Below are positions 53,701 to 62,700 of a DNA stretch of 64,000 bases, in pieces. The position numbers were made by a program, and so were the translations under genes. Positions within the stretch are counted from its first letter, which is position 1, and every line of letters begins with the position of its first letter. Source of the stretch: UBA1756 sp045132235 (GTDB lineage: Bacteria; Bacteroidota; Bacteroidia; Bacteroidales; WCHB1-69); assembly GCA_045132235.1 (NCBI GenBank), contig JBGURX010000038.1, forward strand, positions 1 to 64,000, in the 5' to 3' direction. The notes beneath the pieces were generated by a model. The model ran no database searches and was not told the origin of the DNA. It saw nothing but the letters and a program-made list of their open reading frames with translations.

Positions 53701-56700
53701 CGGCACAAACCGCACCTTCAAGCGCGGTGAGGTTCTCTGCCCAAGGAGACTCCCAGAACTCCAGCGTGATGGTGTCGGACAACACCTCGCCGCAGCCATT
53801 GGAAGCATAATACCATGCCTTCACCGTATCAGAATAGCGGAACTCCTGTGAGGCATTGAAATCAACATCCTCGCCATTAATGTTCAGACGCCAGCCTTGT
53901 TGAGTATCGGCATTGCTGTTGTTGTGCCACTCGATTTCAGGCACGTAGGAATCCCAATCGAAGGTGGTCGGTGCACACATCGGGTCGGGCTGCTGCAGTG
54001 ATGCAACAACCGGCAGGCTATCCACCGTAATCTGAACGGCATTGCTGTAGCCTGTCTCGCAGAGTGTGGTCACATAGTAGCGCACCCACCAGCCGTTGTA
54101 GCTTTCGCTCACGGCAACTGAATCGGTGAACTCTTGGAAAGTCACACCATCCTGTGAGCATTCCCAACCCTGTGCCTCCACTGTTACGCCAAGTTCTGAC
54201 AGATAGGTGGTGAACGACGGGGTTGCAATACCCAGCGGATTGCGGGCGCAAATGCGTGCAGGAGCCTCGATAGTGGCAATATCAGCAGGATTCAGCACAT
54301 AGATGGTCTTGGACTTGCACTCGGTGGCACCGCAGACTTCAGATTCCAGTCTCACGAAGTAAGAGGTGGTAACCGTCGGGGTGACTGTCACAGAAGCGTA
54401 GCTGCTTTCCATACCCCGTGAAATCTCCACGCCGTCGCAGCTTCCAGAGGTCCACACGTAATCAGTAATGTCGCCTTGTGAAGCACCCACAGCCGAAATG
54501 GTGGCAGACTGACCTGCGCAAATGATCGTATCGGTAGCGTTGAGCTCCATTTCCTCGACAGAAGAAGGATTGCAGATCCTCACAGAGAATCTACGAGCGT
54601 TTTCTGATACACAGCCGAACTGAGTCTCACCTGTGAGGGTGTAATAAATGTTACCCAAGAAGTAGCGGTTGGAAGTTGCTGACGGGAAGTCGCTGGTGGA
54701 AGCCGTAGCATCCGCGCCATAACCCGCATGTACTTTCAACACGTTGGTACTCGGAGCGGTCAGCACATCGCCGATGTGAATACCCTGTGTATTGTTGGAC
54801 GAAATACCATAAGGTCTGAAATAGAGGTTAGCATCGCTCATCACATAGAAGCTGAATTTCTGACCAGCGTAAATTTCGACAGGATTGTCCAACGGGATGT
54901 TGCAAAGCGTTGCCTGGGTCTGGTGGAGGTTTCCATTGTAAACGAGGTTCCAGCCCGCGCTGTTGGTGGCTGCACCCTCGCAGCTACCCAAACGGCAATA
55001 CACCTTGACATTCGATGCGTTGTTTGCATTGTCGGAGTAACGCGGGTAGAAGCTGATGGTGTCCACCGTAAGGTTGGCGCTGGCGGTCAGATCCACAAAG
55101 ACACCCTTTCCGTCTCTATCGTAAATATCCAGTTCTTCCGGATTGGTGGAGAAGGAACCCGACACCGAGATCAGGTCGGTGGCAGCGTATGCAAAGAAGT
55201 AATTATTACCACTAGCGTAATCATAGGGAGGCTCAATATGGAACGCTTCCCCACTGTTGCTATAGCCAAGGAAGTTGTTATCGGCATCCATCCACAGCAG
55301 CCACGGCTGTTCTTGCTCGGCGTCACTTTGAGCGTATGCAGTCTGACCAGCGAGCAGGATTTCAGATCCGCGACAAACACGATTGCTGGCAGCAGGTTCT
55401 CCATTTTCATCGGACACGTATGCAATGCTAGGTCTATCGATTGCTGTTATGGTCACACTGACTTCAGTAAGCTGTGACTCGCAGAGGTATCTTTCGGGGA
55501 AGTAGTAATGGATACGCACATAACCGTTCTGGGTATTGCCATCGGGTTTAGCGGGGTAAACGGATACGCTGCCCGCGAGGGTTTGTGCGTCGGTGAGGTA
55601 GAGGTTGCTGTTGAGCAGGCAACCTGACGGGTAGTTCTGTGCGGTTTCTTCGGTATAGATGTAGCCGCTACCGCCGCCACCGCCGCCGTTGATGTTACTG
55701 CCTGCGCCAGCGGCACCGCCGTACCAGCCGCCGCCGCCACCGCCGCCATTGAGGGCGACACCTGTATAGGCTCTACCGAAGGCATTGTTGCTATGGTCGC
55801 CAGAATAGGTCTGGCCACCGCCCTCGCCGCCGGGCACCTCCTGCGTGCCACTCAAGCCCGACTCGCCGATTCCGCCGGCCAAACCGCCGCCGCAACCACC
55901 AGCCACTTGATAATTGCCGCCCATATAGCCGCTACCGCCGCCACCACCAGCCACAATCAGACGGCTGAAGTAGTGGTCGTTGCTGTTCACATCGGCATGG
56001 AGGAGGGAGATGTCGGATGCACCGCCACCGCCACCGCCGATACCTTCAGACGCGGGCTGACCGCCGTTGTAACCGCCGTTGTTGACGTGGCCATTGACAC
56101 TGCCGCCCACATACACAAACAGGGAGTCAATGCCTTCGAGCTGGGTGAGCGTACCGCGGGAGTAACCGCCACGGCCGCCTTTCGCCTCAGTAAAATCAGT
56201 TATCATGTTACCGCCATCGGCACCCCACACCTCCATGGTGATACGGGTAGCCTCAGCGGGGATTGCGAAGCCCTGCACATCGCCAGTGAACACGAAGTCG
56301 CGCTGGCCCTCCACCGAGGAGGCAAGCAGGCTACGATAAGCCTTCACGTAGTAGGTGGTATTGGCAATGTTCTTGCCGCCTTCGAGATCGAAATAGATAC
56401 CGCGGTTCACCTCTTGCGTGCAAGCGGCATCGGAGTACCAAATATAAGTATAGCTATCATCAGGATTGTCAATCACCAGTCTGCCGGGAGTACCGCAAAC
56501 CAACTGCAGGTTTTCCACTTCAGGCTGTACGAGTTCCTGTATCGTGATGATAACCGGAGTAGGATCAATCAAACAGAGTGTATCATATCTGGGAGCGAGA
56601 TAGGAGATGATGGCGACGCCATTGCCTTCGCGGCCGGTGATGCTTGCACCGCCTTCCGGATTCGGCATGGCAGCGTTGCCAGAGATCAGGGCAGGACTGT

Positions 56701-59700
56701 AGAGGACGCTGGTGTAGTAGCCGCTACCGCCGCCGCCGGCACCTGCATTGGGGGCACCTGATGCACCGCCGCCGCCGCCGAACCAACCGGCACCGCCGCC
56801 GCCGCCGCCAGCGTAGCCGCTGCCGCCATTGCCGCCATAACCAGAGCCGCCTGCAGTAGCACCCGTAGCACCTGTACCACCCATTTCGGTGGTGGCACCT
56901 GTACCGTTGACACCCGTCACATTGGTGTTACCGTCGCCGCATGCGTTACCGCCACCATATCCACCATTGCCGCCAGCGGAAGCACCGCCACCGCCACCGG
57001 CCACAAGGATACGATGCTGCACGGTATTGCCGCCCAAGCGCACATCGGTGGCACCGCCACCGCCAGCACCCGGACAATAGCCGGCATTACCCGTGCTGGC
57101 AGAGCCGCCATTACCGCCGCCGTTGAAACCGCCTTCAATGGCTCTACCCGTCTCACCATTAACACCGTCGTTGCCTTGTCCACCGACATTCACATACAGT
57201 CTTTCGCCCTCTTCAACGTGCAGCGTACCGACAGCATAACCGCCGTTGCCACCATGGCGGGTGACCGACGAGCTGGCCACTGCATTACCACCCTGGGCAC
57301 CCCAGAGTTTCAGCGTCACTTCGTTCACATCGTGAGGAACGACGAATTCGAAGGTTTCGCCTGAGTAGTTAATCACAGAATCCACCAGATCGATACCTTC
57401 TGTGGTGCGGAGGCCGAAGGCGCGCACATAGTAGGTGGTGGTAGCACCGATGGCCGGGAGTTCCCATGTGGTACCCTGATGCAGCAGCTGTGTACACTGC
57501 GCATCGGCGTACCAGTTGTAGAACAGGCCTTCAACGGGATTGACCACCTCAAGGGTAGCCGTCTCACCGCAGGAGATTGTAGCTCCATTCACCTGCACCG
57601 GCTGGGCCGGAGCCACGGTAAGGTTCACCGTACCATTCTGGGAATAGCAGCCCTTGCCCAAACCTCTGTAAGAGATGGTCACATCATCCAAATTCACGCG
57701 CAAGGTACTGCTTGATGAATATTGATGACGGAAAGCGATGTAAACCGTACGACCTGCGTAGGATGACAGGTCATACACATGCTGCTGATAGCCAGCGGAC
57801 TGGACAATAGTTTCAGAATTGATCATATTGACGAAGTCGTTGACCGAAGTACCCGTAGTAGATACATACACCTTAAATTGCGTAGAACTGGTACTGCCGG
57901 TACTCATATTCTGTCCCATGGTCCACCAAGAGAGGGAGACCTCCTGCGAGCCTTCCGGAATATAGACAGCCGGCGTCACCAGCCAGTTATCCGGTGACAG
58001 ATAAGGACTAAGCAAGGTCGGCACATACAACAATGACGATACAAAGTTGCTACCTGTATGAGCAGCATCAGCGGCGTTGGTCAGTGACCATCTATAGCCA
58101 TCACCATCATTGTCGATACGAGTCCAATTGGCAGGAATAACGCCTCCTTCGAAGCTCTCGTTCAGCAGGTAATCTGCCGGCTGGAGGAGGTTGCTGTAGC
58201 TGCGCAGGTAATAGGGATAGGTGCCTTCACCTTGTGTTACAGTGAGGGCCGTACCCTGAGCGAGCGTATTTTCAAAATTGGCATCATCGCTCCACTCATA
58301 GAGGAAGGCCTCATCCGGATTGCTCACCTCCAAGGTGACCGGCTGGCCGCAAGCGGCTTGCATATCCTCGCCCGACGGTATGGGGTGGCTGTTCACCTCC
58401 ACCGTATGTGACACCGGGCTGGAGGGGCAGGCTGACTGCAAGCCCGCTGCCACATGCCACAGGGTGGTGGTTTCGGTCAAGTAAGGCAGTGTAACCGTGG
58501 AACCCGTAGCATAAAGCTCGGTACAGCCGGCATCCAAGAACCATGAGTGCTGCACTTCCACATCTTCCACAGCGGTTAATTCAGCGGAAGCACCGCAATA
58601 GAGCGGAGTAGAGTAGTCCGTTATCAGATTTTCGTAGGGGTAAGTCCACGGAGCCAAAATGGTGATGGTGTAACTACCTTCGGATTCCACCTCACGGCTT
58701 TGATCACATCTATCCAAAATCGAACGGGTGTATGTGTAGCTACTGCCTACGGAAAGGGTCTGAAGTTCTTCTACGCTAATGGTATAGTATGCATTATGTG
58801 CATTTTCATTGTCGATGAGTACACCATCGCGGTACCAATTGTAGCTTTCCGCTCTTCCGTTGTCGAGGGAGGCGATGGTGAAAGCTGCCGACTGACACAC
58901 CTCGCTGCTACCCTCTGCAATTGCACCACCAACAGAAGTCGATGCAGGAGCCAGAGTAAGCTTAAGATTCAAACGATAATTCTGGACATACTTCGTACCG
59001 CTATATGAACCCATATTGTAAGGATTGGGATCATAGCTATCGCTATGGCCAGATATCAATGCACTCGTAGCCTCTGTATAATAGAAGTAGAGAGTACTAT
59101 AACCCGAAGTGTATTCATGCATACCTATCATCAAGTTACTATTGCCATCATAATCAAATGGTTCGTCAAGCGTAATGGTTGTCCAACCCTGACTAAAGGT
59201 TACGGTACCACTAAACACCCTGTCAGCCGCTGTTACAGGCTCCCAGTCTGTATTGTCGGCGAAACTGCTTCTGGACACATTCTTCATGAAAACATCCACG
59301 CTATTGGTTTGTGTGCTACTGCTTGACATGTTAAAACTAATTGAAGTAATTTGACCAGAACCGCCAATTTCAGCAGCAGTATAAATCTGCTCCACATAAG
59401 AGTAACCCCACAATGAATTGAACGGGCCATAATAGGTTGTTCCCGTGCCATTTCCAATCGTAATTTCATCAGGAGTAGCTAACGCGCTCTCTGGTCTGAA
59501 GCTAACCACATTGCTCCAGTTGGTGCTTTGTCCGAGGTCGGAGCCGCAATCGGCTTTCACTCGGGCATAATAGTTTGTACCAGGTATCAAGCAGTTAATG
59601 GTGAACGGATTTTCGGTCACCACCTGCTGCTGTGTGGTAGTGCTAGTGAAACTAGCGCTGGTGCTGTATTCCAAAATCCAGCTGGTGGCGTCACCTGCCT

Positions 59701-62700
59701 GATCCCATCCAAGAGTGGCGCTCCACGCCGTCAAGTCATTCACATGGAGGTTGGTGGGGGTGGGACACATTTCCAAAGTGGTGAAATAGATAGGATCGCT
59801 CCAATCGCTCTCCACACCATTACAAACACTCTGCACCTGGGCACCATATAAGGTTTCAGGAGACAGACCCGTAAGGGTATAGGGATTCGAAACACCGCTC
59901 AACGCATCGAATGTGCCTAAGTTAATGCCGTTCGTCGTCTCGGTTAAATTAACGCCATCACCATCTGACATACTTTGTAAAAACATCTCAAAAGTATAGG
60001 TATGACCTGCTTGGAACACAAAGTCATTAGCTCGTGCATCTCTGTTACCATTTGCCCCCGCTATGTAAATCTTATCATTAGGAGAGGGGTTGGTGATACA
60101 CCAGTCGTAAGTACCGGCAGGGAGCAAAATTGTCACGCTATTGTCTCTCACCACATTTTCAGTACTACAATCGCCGTCTGCATTGGCAGGGATCTTGATT
60201 GGGAAGTTCGCATAAATACCCTCGTTACCTGAGCAGGCAGCTGACAAATAGCCAGAGGTCGGGATAACGGAACCATAGAGACTATGGGTGGGGTCAAGCA
60301 ACAGTTGGTATCCAGTACCGTCGCTCCACACATCACCCGCCACCAATGTTACGATGGCGAAATCGCCTTCCACACTGCGGATATTGAAGCTTTCACCATT
60401 GCCGCTCCACAGGAGTTCCGTACTGTTGTAAGTGGTGTTGTCGGCACTGAGGTTGGTGGGCGCCGTAATGGCGAAGTTGGCCACCAGATGACGGTCGCCC
60501 GTAGCTCTGAACATATAAGTGGCATCGGTAGAGACCACCGTTCCATTTTCCGTCCAGTTGACGAAGCCCAGACAGCCTTCACCAGAAGTTGCAGTAAGGA
60601 TGACAATATCCTGACATGCGGCATAGACACCCGTACCGCTCACGGTGCCCGTACCGCTCGGACTGACCTCTGCTGAAACAGTGGCCGTACCGGCGCTCGT
60701 CTGGTCGCAGAGGCCAATATGCAGCTGATTCTTTACGTTCGTCACATAACCCGAATAGGAAGAGGGGCTTGACGGATTGAAGGCTGTACCATCCTGATAA
60801 ATGTAGATAGCCTGATTGCCATCAGCGGGATAGACATAGCAAGCCATTCCAGATGAATAAGAACCCGTCTTGTCATTCACCACCACCACGAGATTGTTGA
60901 CGCCATCGTACTCAAACGCGCGGTCCAATTCGAAAGTAATCCATTCACCAGCGGTCATCGAAACGGTAGAAGTGCCGCTATATACCTTATCGGCATTGGT
61001 TACCGCAATCCAGTCGCTGCCACTTGCAAAACTTTCCTTTGCAGTATGTTTCATGTAGATGTCGTATTGACGAGCGCGTGTTTCACCTCCGTTGTAGAAG
61101 GAGATGCTGCTGATGGTACCGCCGCCGCCGATTTCGCAGGGGGTATAGATCTGCTGCGTAAGGGAGTAATCATAGAAACTTTCCGAGGGAAGGAAAGCAT
61201 TGGTGACGGAGCCACCGCTGCCCAACACTTCCACGGTGGGACAGACGCGGGCCAATGTGGTGAAGGTCACCGGTGAAGACCAGCTTCCTGGCTCACCCTC
61301 GCAAACGCCCTGCACCCGCACCTGATAAGTGGTACGGAAGGCAAGGTTGTCGAGTGATGTGCTGGTGGTGCTGATATTCGTAGCGGCATCAATCCAGCTG
61401 TCGGCAGAGGCAAGCTTATACTGTACATTGTAGCTGTCGGCGTTGCCGCTCCAAGTAACATCGGCGCTGGCATCACCAATATTGGACACTGCCAAGCCGC
61501 TGACGGGGCAGGTTTCCAGTGTGGTAAAGGAAACGGGAGCGCTCCAACCACTATTGGTACCGTCGCACACACTTTGCACCTGTACCAAATATGTGGTGCC
61601 GGCATCAAGTCCAGAGAGGGTTGTGCTTTCCGAGTTGCTAGAAACCACAACAGGTGTACCCGGAATTTCCATCAAAATGTCATCAATATAGAACTTGTCC
61701 TCATAATTATTCACACTACCATCCTTATCGTATGACCATTTGAAGGTATGAACACCCGCAGCAACAGAGTAGGTATGTTGTCTCCAGTCTATTTCACCTT
61801 CTTCTTGTAATTGTTGCTCTCCATCAATATAGAAGCGACCATGGTCGCAACAGCTTTCTGAAGACACACGGCTATAGAAGCTGATGGTACCTGCCACAGG
61901 GTATGTAGCCATCAACGAAATTTCCGATGAGGTGGAGACGAAACCTGAGCTACTGGCGAGACAGTAAGCACCACTATGCGGAGTAACGCTGGAGATACTC
62001 CACGGATAAGTATTATTATTATCGAAGGCTGCATCTATGCTGCCATCATTGAAATCATACGCACCCACAATGGGGTAATAGCTTATGTTGTATGAATCGC
62101 CACTCCCATTCCATGAAATATCTGCAGTATGGGCTGTTTCATTACCCACAACAAGAGATACTGGCGGAGAGCAGGACTCAAGAGTCGTAAACGTAACAGG
62201 ACTGCTCCAAGTGCCACCATTGCCGTCGCAAATCCCCTGCACCTGCACCAGGTAAGTGGTTTCCGGGGTGAGGCCGGTGAGGGTGGTACTCGTTGAGCTG
62301 CTGCTCACTATTGTGGGGGTACCAGGAATCAATAAGAGAACATCATCAATATAGTATCTATCCTCACCGTTGTCCACACTAACATCCTTGCTGAAAGACC
62401 ATGTGAAGATATGAGTACCCGCAGCGACGGAATATGTATGCTGTCTCCAATCAATTTCTCCCTCCTCACTATATTGCTGGACTCCGTCAATATAGAAATA
62501 GCCATGGTCGCAACAGCTTTCTGAAGATACACGGCTGTAGAAACTGATGATGCCTGTCGAAGTGAATGTAGCCGTCAGCGAGATATCTGAAGTAGTGCTG
62601 GCGTAACCACCGTTTCCACTACCAATACAATAGCTACCACTATGTGGAGAGGTAGATGAAATGCCCCACGAATAGGAGGAGGAATTGCTGAAACCGGAGA

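Noticed and set aside
55640..57130. GCC/ACC triplet-rich tracts looked at first like a DNA tandem repeat or CRISPR-like array.
   Set aside because: They encode glycine runs in frame on the minus strand. Spacing is irregular and there are no conserved direct repeats with unique spacers.
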